A DNA stretch of 64,000 bases from Anaerosacchariphilus polymeriproducens (GTDB lineage Bacteria > Bacillota > Clostridia > Lachnospirales > Lachnospiraceae). This document shows, in pieces, positions 8,501-17,038 of the stretch (within the stretch, counting starts at the first letter, position 1; each line of letters opens with the position of its first letter). The notes beneath the pieces were generated by a model that did no database searches, was not told where the DNA came from, and was given only the letters and a program-made list of their open reading frames with translations. The position numbers and the translations under genes are program-made. Location of the stretch: assembly GCF_003363435.1 (NCBI RefSeq), contig NZ_QRCT01000019.1, positions 1 to 64,000 on the forward strand, given 5' to 3'.

Positions 8501-9041
8501 CCTGTTCTTCTTTCTTATTGATATATAATAATGCAGTTTCATTTATCTGAGTAATTAAAGCATTATCATCTAGCATAATCATTCCTACAGGAGTATTGCT
8601 AAATATAGCTCTTAGATTATTTTTTTCATTAATATGCCCTTGCTCCAATGTTTTTAACCTTGTAATATCACGGAGAACTAATATAACACCTATAGTAGAG
8701 TGATCTTCATTTTTTACAGGAGAGAAAGTGGCAGAAACATACTTGGTAATTCCATTTTCAGTAATTATAATAGTATTATGCTCAAGGCCAGTAACTGCAT
8801 CGTTGGAAATTGTATTTACAATTGGATTTTTTATTGTTGCTTTTGTTTCTGCATTTAAAAATATAATTACTTTCTCAAAATCATTTCCAAGCACTTTCTC
8901 TGCTTTTAAATCTAAAATTTCTTCTGCCGGACGATTTAAATAAGTAATTTTTCCATTAATATCAGTTGTAATGATTCCATCACCAATGCATGATAATGCA
9001 GCAGCTGTGAATGCTTTATCTAACAAATTTTTTTTGAGCAT
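5589..9041 (-). CDS. Multi-PAS hybrid sensor histidine kinase with REC and HPt-like tail
   Basis: The 1150-aa protein has no clear membrane helix, so it is probably cytoplasmic. In order: PAS about 12-130; a second PAS about 140-275 with a Cys cluster (Cys191, 192, 202, 208, 211); PAS about 285-400; PAS about 405-515; PAS about 525-645; HisKA with the phospho-His at residue 674 (SHEIRTPING); HATPase (GSGLGLAISRNL); a receiver domain (ILLVEDD, ILMDIQMS); and a C-terminal stretch with AHNIKFLS that resembles a degenerate HPt domain. It sits immediately after cheB. That suggests it takes or gives phosphoryl groups within the chemosensory operon. The Cys-rich PAS suggests metal or redox sensing, which is inference. 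Confidence 0.9.
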   Translation of the reverse strand: MLKKNLLDKAFTAAALSCIGDGIITTDINGKITYLNRPAEEILDLKAEKVLGNDFEKVIIFLNAETKATIKNPIVNTISNDAVTGLEHNTIIITENGITKYVSATFSPVKNEDHSTIGVILVLRDITRLKTLEQGHINEKNNLRAIFSNTPVGMIMLDDNALITQINETALLYINKKEEQVYKNHFGDTFCCSNSYENRSGCGYGTKCYYCNLRKAIELSNQRGQGSNNIEFNKILIVDGERREFWFRASVTPILVSGKKNTIITLLDITDNKKKEMEIIKSRDYSINILDQIPSLVWKTDTKIVFNYVNNVWYDFTGVTLEESTGYGWTNLIHPDDLEHYINVRTHIMQTKKNFQLEFRLRRNDGEYRWCLAVGAPYNDLDGKYAGYIGSIYDINDRKVAEDEMKRYRQTIDNARDIIFFLGLDGKIIEANKAAMKAYGYTKEELYSMNIRNIRESWGYTEKQLEQANKDGIFFEVTHRRKDGSTFQVEVSSQGSNIGKQRIIFSIVRDITERKKIENKVLDNQIKYRSLFMNMKTGFAYYKLLYDDKHKPVNLKFIEVNEAFLKFFGLSDNNIVGKNHADLFPHSNKVLLDTIEKYEFRLFKGKNVQIDEFFSETYHKWFEIAIYSPKENEIVTIVTEITTTKETERKLIAAKDIAESANKAKSEFLANMSHEIRTPINGMVGMVDLTLLTQLTADQKDNLITAKACANSLLNIINDVLDFSKMEAGKVTIENINFNIKELIEEIVRSHSPRINEKGLELNYTFSSNIPQFLIGDPNRLHQVLNNFISNAIKFTERGSINISVKSKTALNDEIELKFTVSDTGIGISAEDNKKLFQSFSQLENSFSKKYGGSGLGLAISRNLIELMGGRIGVDSEKGKGSSFYFYLKFKLGYDIEQKVNQIPKITKSLKKLKILLVEDDLVNQKVIMKMLIEKGHVIETANNGLEAIELFEKNKYDIILMDIQMSKMNGIEAFKRIKEIENNINHTPVIALTAYALQGDKEKFLALGFNGYIAKPIQMSELYYTLERLTEFKDEHDISTPIDVLLAENSDVLFTDRTMHKPSDSFSQNLTVISEDIKIMDSAIKNDNFMIIENMAHNIKFLSNEIDAMDIKDTAFRIELAARRGNLEEISIYIEQMKSEIRIYKEYNM

Positions 9042-9159
9042 TGTAAATCACCCCTTTTTATATTCTAATAGGCTGCGTATGATATTTGACTATACCGGTC
9101 ACAATTTCCAGTACCAGAGTACGACTGATGATGCTACCTGACTCATCAATGTACAAGTC

Positions 9160-10185
9160 TTATTTTATCATTGAAAATAACATTTGAGGAATATTATTAA
9201 GTGATGATTGTTTTTCTACTGCGCCAATATTAAAGGCTACTTGTGGCATTCCATAAACAACGGATGATTTTTCGTCCTGTCCTAAGGTTCTTGCTCCCAT
9301 ACGCCTCATAGATAATAAACCCTTAGCCCCATCATATCCCATTCCAGTTAGTATTACTCCTATGGCATTGCTGCCCGCTTCTTTTGCTACTGTTTCAAAA
9401 AGAACATCGACAGAAGGACAATGCCCATTAACTTTTTCGCCCTCAAAGCACTCAACACTATATCGATTCCCTCTCTTTCTTAGAATCATGTGTTTTTCTC
9501 CTGGTGCTATTATTACCTTACCTTGTTCTACATAATCCCCGGTACAGGCTTCTTTCACCTCTAATTTTGTTGAATAATTTAATCTTTCAGCGAACATTCG
9601 CGAAAAAATTGGCGGTATATGTTGCGTTATAACGATTCCAGGCATGTGAGACGGCAACTCCCTTAGTATATGATAAATTGCTTCCGTACCACCGGTCGAA
9701 GCTCCAATTGCAATAATCTGATTATTATCACTTTTCATAGAATTATTAATCTTATTAGCAGAATTTACTGTGTTAGAATTTGGAATCTTTGACACTGAAG
9801 CAATTTTCACCTTAAGAAGCAACTCATTAATAAAGTTCTCTACACTTTTTACCGACCTGACATCAGGCTTACCAACAAAATCAACAGCTCCGGCATTCAT
9901 AGCATCAAATACTGCTCCACTAACAGTACTAACAACAATCGTTGGTATCGGATATTGTGGTATAAGTCTTTTGATAAATTCAATCCCATTCATTTTAGGC
10001 ATTTCAACATCACAGGTCATGACATCTGGTTTATATTTTAAAATTTTTTCCCTTGCATCGAAGGGATCACTTGCTGTAGCAACAACTTGTACATTTAAAT
10101 CGGAAGAAAGTCCTTTTGACAATACTTCTCTGAATACAATACTATCATCAACTATTAATACCTTAATTTTTTTTCTAATCTCCAC
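9160..10185 (-). CDS. cheB: Chemotaxis methylesterase CheB
   Basis: CheB removes methyl groups from (or deamidates) chemoreceptors and is activated by CheA phosphorylation. The receiver domain occupies residues 7-120 with Asp59 as acceptor (CDVEMPKMNG). A short linker leads to the esterase domain, where the Ser of GASTGGTEA, the His of TQHIPP and the Asp of GMGYDGA form the usual triad. Length (341 aa) is typical. Translation probably begins at GTG 10185 with GAGGTGATT before it. It follows cheR by 48 bases and precedes the hybrid kinase. Confidence 0.95.
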   Translation of the reverse strand: MEIRKKIKVLIVDDSIVFREVLSKGLSSDLNVQVVATASDPFDAREKILKYKPDVMTCDVEMPKMNGIEFIKRLIPQYPIPTIVVSTVSGAVFDAMNAGAVDFVGKPDVRSVKSVENFINELLLKVKIASVSKIPNSNTVNSANKINNSMKSDNNQIIAIGASTGGTEAIYHILRELPSHMPGIVITQHIPPIFSRMFAERLNYSTKLEVKEACTGDYVEQGKVIIAPGEKHMILRKRGNRYSVECFEGEKVNGHCPSVDVLFETVAKEAGSNAIGVILTGMGYDGAKGLLSMRRMGARTLGQDEKSSVVYGMPQVAFNIGAVEKQSSLNNIPQMLFSMIK

Positions 10186-10233
10186 ACAATCACCTCGAGT
10201 TAAGTACGAATGATCTTATAGACTATCACACTT

Positions 10234-11052
10234 TTATTCCTTCCTATAAACAGATGGCATTATATACTTTAATTTTGTCTCTTCTCGATTGATTGATTCA
10301 GAATGTCCAATAAACAAATAACCACCATATTCCAGTGAATTATAAAACTTATTAATTAATTCATTTTTTGTATTGGAATCAAAATAAATCATTACGTTCC
10401 TGCAAAATATTACATGAAATTTCCGTTTAAAAGGAAATGCTTTTTCCATAAGATTAAATTTTCTATATATTACTTCATTCCTAATATTATCTAATAAAAT
10501 TGAATTTTCATTATCTAATTTTTTAAAATAATTAAGTTTCCAATAGGATGGTATATTTTCTATATTCTGATTATTGTAAATACCTTTGGAAGCTTCCTCA
10601 AGTACTTTACTGGATATATCCGTAGCCAAAATTTTCGTGTCCCACAACATCTTTTCTTTTCCAAAAAACTCATCAATAATCATTGACAAGGTATATGGTT
10701 CTTCTCCAGAAGAACAGCCTGCACTCCATATTCTTAAATCTTTATTCTTTACAATTTTAACCAGATATGGCAACACCTTATCCCTAAAATAATGAAAATG
10801 CTCAACTTCTCTCATAAAAAAGGTATGATTTGTAGTAATTTTATTGATTAAAGTTATAGCTGCCTCACCTGTTTTATCAGAGATAACATAATTATAATAT
10901 TCTGAAAAATCTTGAAAACCTTTTTGAACCAGTACATTTTGCAGCCTTCCAATTACTAAAGTCTGCTTCTCTGCTTTTAAACGAATCCCATAATGATTAT
11001 GAATATATTTTGTTAAAAGACTATATTCTTTATTAGTTATAGGTATCATCAT
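10234..11052 (-). CDS. cheR: Chemotaxis methyltransferase CheR
   Basis: CheR transfers methyl groups from S-adenosylmethionine to Glu residues of chemoreceptors. The N-terminal helical domain (about residues 1-75) is followed by the SAM-binding domain with WSAGCSSGEEPYTLS and FCRNVMIYFD. Its 272 aa match the family length. No TPR extension is present. A 16-bp perfect inverted repeat lies between the upstream mcp gene and this one, so expression of the methylation pair may differ from that of the upstream genes. Confidence 0.95.
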   Translation of the reverse strand: MMIPITNKEYSLLTKYIHNHYGIRLKAEKQTLVIGRLQNVLVQKGFQDFSEYYNYVISDKTGEAAITLINKITTNHTFFMREVEHFHYFRDKVLPYLVKIVKNKDLRIWSAGCSSGEEPYTLSMIIDEFFGKEKMLWDTKILATDISSKVLEEASKGIYNNQNIENIPSYWKLNYFKKLDNENSILLDNIRNEVIYRKFNLMEKAFPFKRKFHVIFCRNVMIYFDSNTKNELINKFYNSLEYGGYLFIGHSESINREETKLKYIMPSVYRKE

Positions 11053-11091
11053 ATCACCTGCCTATGATTAGCATTATATTTTTCATTATAA

Positions 11092-11136
11092 ATATTCGTA
11101 TCAGATTTTAATAATTCTATAATCTGATACGAATAT
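11092..11136. repeat. Perfect 16-bp inverted repeat between mcp and cheR
   Basis: The arms at 11092-11107 and 11121-11136 are perfect reverse complements separated by 13 bases. Neither side has a clear U-tract on the minus strand, so it is not a textbook terminator. In the middle of a same-strand operon it is most likely an mRNA-stabilising or partially terminating hairpin that sets receptor and kinase levels above CheR/CheB. An operator is the alternative. Confidence 0.75.
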
Positions 11137-11197
11137 CTGCATTTTAATTTATTACTGAATTCACAAATTCATTATGTAGATATGCTATTACTAGTTA

Positions 11198-12907
11198 TTA
11201 ATACTTTCCGAACTCTTTATCACTTAGTGATATTTCATAGCTCGAAGCATTCGTTTCATCGTTTATTTCTGTTTTGCGATTAATGTTCTTCTTTTTTGAC
11301 ATGTTATCAAGCATGTTCAAAACTTCTGGGCTAATTTCATCATACTTATTTGTTATTAAATCTTTCTTTAATTTAAATTTAGCCACCATTTCTTTTAATA
11401 GCTCAGCTTGACTTGAAAGCTCTTCACTTGCCGCTGCACTTTCTTCTGAGGTTGCTGAATTTGTCTGTACCACATCGGATACCTGCATAATACCTTGATT
11501 TATCTGACTAATACCAATAGCTTGTTCATTCGATGCAGTTGCAATATCGCTTACTATACTAGCCACCTTTTCAATCCCGCTTACTATCTCATTCAGAGAT
11601 TCCGCTGTGCTTTTAGCTATCTTTGTTCCACCTTCTGCTTTCTTAATAGAACCTTCGATCATTTCAGTTGTTTCCTTCGCAGCGTTTGCTGATCGTGCAG
11701 CAAGTGTTCTTACTTCATCTGCCACTACAGCAAAACCCTTTCCATGCTGGCCGGCTCTTGCAGCTTCTACCGCTGCATTAAGTGCTAAAATATTAGTCTG
11801 GAAGGCAATGTCATCAATGACCTTAATAATTTTTGATATATTATTAGAAGAATCATTAATCTCCTCCATAGCCTTGAGCATTTCTTTCATTTGGTTATTA
11901 CCTTGATTAGCATTTTCTTTTACATTTATTGTAAATTCATTTGCCTTATCAGCATTTCCTGCATTCAAATTCGTCTGTGAGGATATCTCTTCTAATGAAG
12001 CAGTAAGCTCTTCAATTGAACTCGCCTGTTCGGTAGCTCCCTGTGAAAGCGCCATACTTGAGTCGGATACTTGCCTTGCTCCCGCTGATACCTGTTCTGA
12101 GGCAGAATTTATATTTGACAGGACATCATTAATGTTATCTGCCATTTTTTTAAAAGCTTTCCCTAAAATTCCTACTTCATCTTTTGAATTAATGTCAATT
12201 GTAACATCCAGATTTCCATCTGCAATCTTATCAGCTGCTACTACAAGCTTATTAAGATGTTTACTTATTGAATTTGCTATTAGTAAACCAAGGGTTATAG
12301 CTAATATTATGCCTATAATAATAACTGAAATCATAAAAATTGTTTGTTGTCTAAAGTCATCAGTATTTTTCTGCATGGCATTTGTAGCAAGGATTGAGTT
12401 ATAATCTACTAACTTCTGCAAATTTTCATCACATTTTAATCTTGCTTCTGTAACCTTATCGAGTGTAGCTAATGCTTCATCGTATTGTTGATTCTTTAAT
12501 AAATCTAAGTTTTCATTACGTACCGTGCGATACTCGGTAAGACTATCTATTACTTTTGTATACAGAGTTCTATCTTCCTCATCTCGAATTATTTTTTCAT
12601 AATTGGTTAATAATTCATTGTTATTTAAAACCAATTCATTTATTGTATCTAATCTTGTTCGAATTGTTTTTGGATTTCTCTCATAAACAGCTAAAATTTG
12701 ATTAGCGCGAACATTCTGTAAAGAAATCTGAATATCTTTAAGATCTTTAACTGGTATGAAATTATCACTATACATACTTTCACTTCTATGATTAATACTG
12801 TTCATATTACTAACACCAACAACACCAACAACGCCTGTTAAAGTCGCAAGAATAATAAAACTACTAATAAGCTTTGCTCTTATTTTCATATTATTGAACC
12901 ATTTCAT
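11198..12907 (-). CDS. Methyl-accepting chemotaxis protein
   Basis: This is a 569-aa transmembrane chemoreceptor: TM1 about residues 12-34, a four-helix-bundle-type sensor region about 35-190, TM2 about 190-212, HAMP about 213-265, and a long coiled-coil signalling domain with the hairpin tip [17 protein letters not shown]. It is the only receptor in the operon, so it is the natural partner of the CheA/CheW encoded upstream. It ends in KEFGKY with no recognisable CheR-docking pentapeptide. The ligand cannot be predicted. The stop is followed by about 145 bases containing a strong inverted repeat before cheR. Confidence 0.95.
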   Translation of the reverse strand: MKWFNNMKIRAKLISSFIILATLTGVVGVVGVSNMNSINHRSESMYSDNFIPVKDLKDIQISLQNVRANQILAVYERNPKTIRTRLDTINELVLNNNELLTNYEKIIRDEEDRTLYTKVIDSLTEYRTVRNENLDLLKNQQYDEALATLDKVTEARLKCDENLQKLVDYNSILATNAMQKNTDDFRQQTIFMISVIIIGIILAITLGLLIANSISKHLNKLVVAADKIADGNLDVTIDINSKDEVGILGKAFKKMADNINDVLSNINSASEQVSAGARQVSDSSMALSQGATEQASSIEELTASLEEISSQTNLNAGNADKANEFTINVKENANQGNNQMKEMLKAMEEINDSSNNISKIIKVIDDIAFQTNILALNAAVEAARAGQHGKGFAVVADEVRTLAARSANAAKETTEMIEGSIKKAEGGTKIAKSTAESLNEIVSGIEKVASIVSDIATASNEQAIGISQINQGIMQVSDVVQTNSATSEESAAASEELSSQAELLKEMVAKFKLKKDLITNKYDEISPEVLNMLDNMSKKKNINRKTEINDETNASSYEISLSDKEFGKY

Positions 12908-12939
12908 AATAATTCCTCCTATGTGTATGATTTATATTT

Positions 12940-13434
12940 TTAAAATGACTCATGTAAATCATCTATTTCTTCGTCTGTAAGCAACTTTTCACAATCTAGC
13001 AATAACTTAACATCATTTCCAACCTTACCAATATTTTTTATGTACCTGTTATTATAGCTCTTATTCATTTGAGGTGGTTCAACAATATCATGTTCCGGAA
13101 TTGTTAGTACCTCTGAAACACTGTCAACTACTATACCTATTGAAATATCCATAATGTCAACAACGATCACACAAGTTCTATCATTGTATTCCTTAGATTC
13201 CTTCTTGAAACGAAGTCTTATATCCATCACAGGAATGATCTTGCCCCTTAGATTAATAATCCCTCTTACATAATCTGGAAGTTCAGGTATTTCAGTAATC
13301 TCTTGAATCCCTATAATTTCTGTTACATATTTAATTTCTATTCCATAGCTTTCTTTGTCTAATGAAAAGGTTAAAAACCTACCCTTTTGTGTGTCTTCCT
13401 CTAATTCTTTAATATTATCAATAATTTCTGCCAT
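12940..13434 (-). CDS. cheW: Chemotaxis coupling protein CheW
   Basis: CheW links receptors to CheA in the signalling array. The 164-aa protein is a single CheW/SH3-like domain with the typical PDYVRGIINLRGKIIPV core and the later VDSVSEVL segment. It is encoded 24 bases after cheA and 32 bases before the receptor gene, on the same strand. Confidence 0.95.
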   Translation of the reverse strand: MAEIIDNIKELEEDTQKGRFLTFSLDKESYGIEIKYVTEIIGIQEITEIPELPDYVRGIINLRGKIIPVMDIRLRFKKESKEYNDRTCVIVVDIMDISIGIVVDSVSEVLTIPEHDIVEPPQMNKSYNNRYIKNIGKVGNDVKLLLDCEKLLTDEEIDDLHESF

Positions 13435-13457
13435 GGCTGCTCTCCTTTCCGTATAAT

Positions 13458-15551
13458 TTAAGCCCGCAGATTAACCAACTCAGCAACATCTAGGATTAAG
13501 CTAATGCTTCCGTCTCCCAACAAGGTACAACCAGCAAGTCCTTTTACTTTCCTAAACCTTTGAATATATACAGGCAATGCTTTTACAACTACCTGTTGCT
13601 GTCCCAGCAACTCATCCGCAAATATGCAAAGAGTCTTATCTTCTTGTTCTACCATAATAATAATTCCATCAATAAAATTAGTTACCTTAGTTTTTATCTT
13701 ATAATGCTCATGCAGTCTTAATATTGGATAACATTTACCTCTTACCATAATCATTTCATTACCATCTGGATCAGTAATAATTTCCCTAGGTTTCGGTCTG
13801 AAAGACTCTTTAATTGCAATAGTCGGTATCGTATAGAAAGAATTTCCTACTTTGATATTCATCCCATCAATTATAGCTAAGGTCAAAGAAATTTTTAACG
13901 TAATTGTTGTACCTATGTCAAGGATGCTATCTACTAATAACGAGCCACCAACTGTTTCAATATTCTTCAATACTACGTCCATTCCAACCCCGCGACCAGA
14001 GAATTCAGATACGATATCGTTTGTAGAAAAACCAGGTAGTAAGATAAGATTAAAAATTTCTTTATCTGACATTTCATCTTCGTTCTTATATACTAAACCT
14101 TTTTCTTTTGCCTTTTGATATATTTTGGATTTATCTAACCCTCTTCCGTTATCTTTCACTATAACAAGAACTTCACTACCGGCATTTTTCGCCTCTAACG
14201 TTATCGTACCGACAGCTGATTTCCCTTTTGCAACTCTTTCTTCCGAAGACTCTATCCCATGATCTATTGAATTCCGTACAAGATGCATTAATGGATCCGA
14301 GATATGTTCAATGATATTTTTGTCAACCTCTGTTTCTTCACCTATAATATTGAGTTCTACTTCCTTGCCCAGCTTTTTGCACATATCCCGTACAATCCGA
14401 TGCATTTTTTGAAAGGTAGCTGAGAGAGGTACCATCCGAATTGACATAACCATATCCTGCATCTCACTGGTAATCTTATTTAACTGTCTAGCAGCTTTTT
14501 GAAAATTATCAAGCTCTAGTCCTTGCAAATCCGGATTCTGAATCACCATTGCTTCTGCAATAACCATTTCCCCGACTAGATCCATTAATTTATCCAATTT
14601 CGATACACTTACGCTTATGATGCTTTGTGTGGATGCAGACGAATAATTATATTTCTCAGCATCATGTTCTTCTTCAGTTTGATGATTATTTAAATCAGGT
14701 CCTTTAATTTTATTATCCTGTATTACAGGCTGATCCGTCTTCTTTTTAAACCTTTTAAATTCATCGTCATTTTCTAATTGGGTTAATTCCAGCTCTTTTA
14801 GAAAAATAGTTTGCATTAGAAAATCATGCATTTTTTGGTAGGAATAATCGGAATTTATAAAGATTTGAAATCCTTCTTTACGTATTACTTCTATACTTTC
14901 ATCATTATCAATAATATCTTCTGGTAAAAAGTAATACTCCTCTGTAATTTCTTTAAGATTACGTATTATTGTATACGCATGTATATTTTCCATTTCACAG
15001 CCTTCTTCAAAATATATGACTGCTTTATATTTATTTTTGTATACTGTAGTTATCACTTTTTCTTGCATTATGTAATATTGTTGCTTTTTTTCTTCCAATC
15101 CTACTTTATATTCAAATGTATTGCTGTTATTTTCCTTCATTAAAGCAGATAAGAAATCCTTTAATAAATCGGTAAGCATTGATGAATCCCCATCAGTTTG
15201 TTTACCGTATTTTATCTTCTCAATTTCAACCTTGATAAAATCAATACTCTCAAGTACAAGATCAGAAAGTCCTGTACAATCAACATGCTCTGGTTTATCC
15301 TCACGAAGATAATAGAACACATCTTCCATAGAATGAGAGAGTGTCGAGATATTATTAAACATCATCATCGCGGAGGAACCTTTAATGGTATGCATAATTC
15401 GAAAAATATCATTTATGGCAGTTGGTGTAAAACAACTTCCTTTTTCACTGGACAAAATGATTTGTTCTAATTGCACAATCAGTTGTTCCGTTTCAAATAT
15501 AAACATTTCAAGCATAGGTTCATTTATATACTGATCTAGCAATTTGATCAC
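13458..15551 (-). CDS. cheA: Chemotaxis histidine kinase CheA
   Basis: CheA autophosphorylates under receptor control and passes phosphate to CheY and CheB. The 697-aa protein has an HPt (P1) domain with His54 in FRIMHTIKGSSA, a long variable region (about 110-300) that may hold a poorly conserved P2 domain, the P3 dimerisation helices (LDKLMDLVGEMV), a P4 ATPase (NSIDHGIE and SGRGVGMDVV) and a CheW-like P5 domain. All key motifs are intact. It follows cheY by 19 bases. No cheC, cheD or fli genes are in the window, which distinguishes this cluster from a main flagellar chemotaxis operon. Confidence 0.96.
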   Translation of the reverse strand: MIKLLDQYINEPMLEMFIFETEQLIVQLEQIILSSEKGSCFTPTAINDIFRIMHTIKGSSAMMMFNNISTLSHSMEDVFYYLREDKPEHVDCTGLSDLVLESIDFIKVEIEKIKYGKQTDGDSSMLTDLLKDFLSALMKENNSNTFEYKVGLEEKKQQYYIMQEKVITTVYKNKYKAVIYFEEGCEMENIHAYTIIRNLKEITEEYYFLPEDIIDNDESIEVIRKEGFQIFINSDYSYQKMHDFLMQTIFLKELELTQLENDDEFKRFKKKTDQPVIQDNKIKGPDLNNHQTEEEHDAEKYNYSSASTQSIISVSVSKLDKLMDLVGEMVIAEAMVIQNPDLQGLELDNFQKAARQLNKITSEMQDMVMSIRMVPLSATFQKMHRIVRDMCKKLGKEVELNIIGEETEVDKNIIEHISDPLMHLVRNSIDHGIESSEERVAKGKSAVGTITLEAKNAGSEVLVIVKDNGRGLDKSKIYQKAKEKGLVYKNEDEMSDKEIFNLILLPGFSTNDIVSEFSGRGVGMDVVLKNIETVGGSLLVDSILDIGTTITLKISLTLAIIDGMNIKVGNSFYTIPTIAIKESFRPKPREIITDPDGNEMIMVRGKCYPILRLHEHYKIKTKVTNFIDGIIIMVEQEDKTLCIFADELLGQQQVVVKALPVYIQRFRKVKGLAGCTLLGDGSISLILDVAELVNLRA

Positions 15552-15570
15552 CTCCTAGTATCTTTAATAT

Positions 15571-15933
15571 TTATATCTCTAATATTTTTTTCAAGACTTT
15601 AATTACAAGTTCTTCTTTAAAGGGCTTCACAATAAAGGATTTTGCACCATACATAATAGCTTGCTTTACCTTTTCCTCCTGTCCCATTGAGGAAACCATA
15701 ACAATTTTTGCATTATGGTCATAATCCAGGATTGCTTTTAATGCCTCAAGTCCATTCATCTCCGGCATTGTAATATCCATAGTGACGATATCTGGTTTTA
15801 GCTCTTTAAATTTCTGCAAAGCTTCTATTCCGTTTTGGGCTTCTTCTATATCTTCAAATCCATTATTCTCAAGCATGCTTTTAATTGCCAATCTCATAAA
15901 GACTGCATCATCTACTATAAGTACTTTTTTCAC
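15571..15933 (-). CDS. cheY: Chemotaxis response regulator CheY
   Basis: This 120-aa receiver domain has the acidic pair DD (residues 8-9), the acceptor Asp53 (VTMDITMPEMNG), the Ser/Thr switch in MVSSMGQ and Lys in IVKPFKEE. It is the first gene of the chemosensory operon, with a ribosome site GGAGGT upstream. As a stand-alone receiver directly before cheA it should be the main CheA output, either to a flagellar motor encoded elsewhere or to the kinase at the operon end. Confidence 0.93.
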   Translation of the reverse strand: MKKVLIVDDAVFMRLAIKSMLENNGFEDIEEAQNGIEALQKFKELKPDIVTMDITMPEMNGLEALKAILDYDHNAKIVMVSSMGQEEKVKQAIMYGAKSFIVKPFKEELVIKVLKKILEI

Positions 15934-16202
15934 ATTTTACCTCCGCATTTTCCTATAATCTCTCGGAATCTCTAATCCAGTAATATAATGATTTCAGATT
16001 CATATTTTATTAAAATCCCCCACTTTTTTCCTTGAGCAAAATTTTTCGAATGTAGGCGATTTTTGTTACCTGTTAACTTTGGCAGTCGTTTTGTTTATCA
16101 ACACTTTATTTTCGTAAATATTTTGGTCGTAAACTCACATTCTCTTCCTGCATGAAGAGAACCACTTTGTTTTAAACCGTAATTTGTATTAATGTATTTG
16201 AA

Positions 16203-16790
16203 CTAAGTACTAAAGACATCTATTAACATATCAAGTGTTGAGATTGTTCTATCTTTTAATGAGAAATTCCTATCCTCAAGTCTCCACTTAAGACATATCT
16301 CCCGCATTAATCCAATTATTAATACTGATAAATATTCACTATTGGCATCAGACCGTATTTCTCCACATAACTGTGCATCTATTATTAACTGTTTAATAAT
16401 TTCCATACGATTTTCATATATTTCATTCACTTTATCTGACAACGCTATGTCATATCGCAACACATCCGTCAATTGCATAATGGATGTAATCGCCGGATAG
16501 TTTTCATAATACTCCACAGTTGCTCTTATTAGGTAATAAATAGCTTTCTTTGGATTAAGTTTTTTCAGTTTTGTTGAATAATAAATATCTTTATCAAATT
16601 GAGAAAAATATTCTAAAACAGCTATCAGCAATTCATTTTTACTTTTATAGTGTCTAAATAGCGTAGCTTCCGAAACACCCTGCCTTTTTGCAATTTCTCT
16701 CGTAGATAAACCTTGAATACCTAGTTCATCAATTATTTCAATTGTTGTTATTATAAGCCTATCTTTTCTATGTAATAAATTATCTCGCAT
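16203..16790 (-). CDS. TetR-family transcriptional regulator
   Basis: Residues 10-60 form a TetR helix-turn-helix (LSTREIAKRQGVSEATLFRHYKSK), and the remaining 135 residues form a helical ligand-binding and dimerisation domain. The 195-aa length is typical. It stands alone between the chemosensory operon (downstream, same strand) and the oxidoreductase operon (upstream, same strand), with about 250 bases before it. Its target is therefore not obvious: no divergent transporter or enzyme is present. Confidence 0.88.
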   Translation of the reverse strand: MRDNLLHRKDRLIITTIEIIDELGIQGLSTREIAKRQGVSEATLFRHYKSKNELLIAVLEYFSQFDKDIYYSTKLKKLNPKKAIYYLIRATVEYYENYPAITSIMQLTDVLRYDIALSDKVNEIYENRMEIIKQLIIDAQLCGEIRSDANSEYLSVLIIGLMREICLKWRLEDRNFSLKDRTISTLDMLIDVFST

Positions 16791-16953
16791 ATTTATCTCC
16801 TACCGTAGTGACCACTTACATACATTATAGTCAGAAAACATTTCGTTGTCAATCCGTGTTTACTGAAATATTTTGGGATAATATGGTTACTTATCTATTA
16901 TTGTTAACAAAAGTTTCTAATGTATGTTATTTTTATACATTATCGAGTAGGAG

Positions 16954-16985
16954 GAAGTGTCGCAAAATATTTTGCAAGACTCCCC
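16954..16985 (-). terminator. Possible terminator hairpin of the oxidoreductase operon
   Basis: A 14-base perfect palindrome GCAAAATATTTTGC at 16962-16975, extended by GTC/GAC and G-C pairs with small bulges, lies about 55 bases past the stop of the last oxidoreductase gene. No U-tract follows, so the call is weak. Confidence 0.35.
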
Positions 16986-17038
16986 CTCTATTTTTCAATT
17001 CATTGAGCATTCCTAGCCAAAACTTGGAACATAGATAA

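Noticed and set aside
13852-15470. Long plus-strand frames opposite cheA
   Set aside because: They lack ribosome sites and are antisense shadows of a strongly conserved gene.
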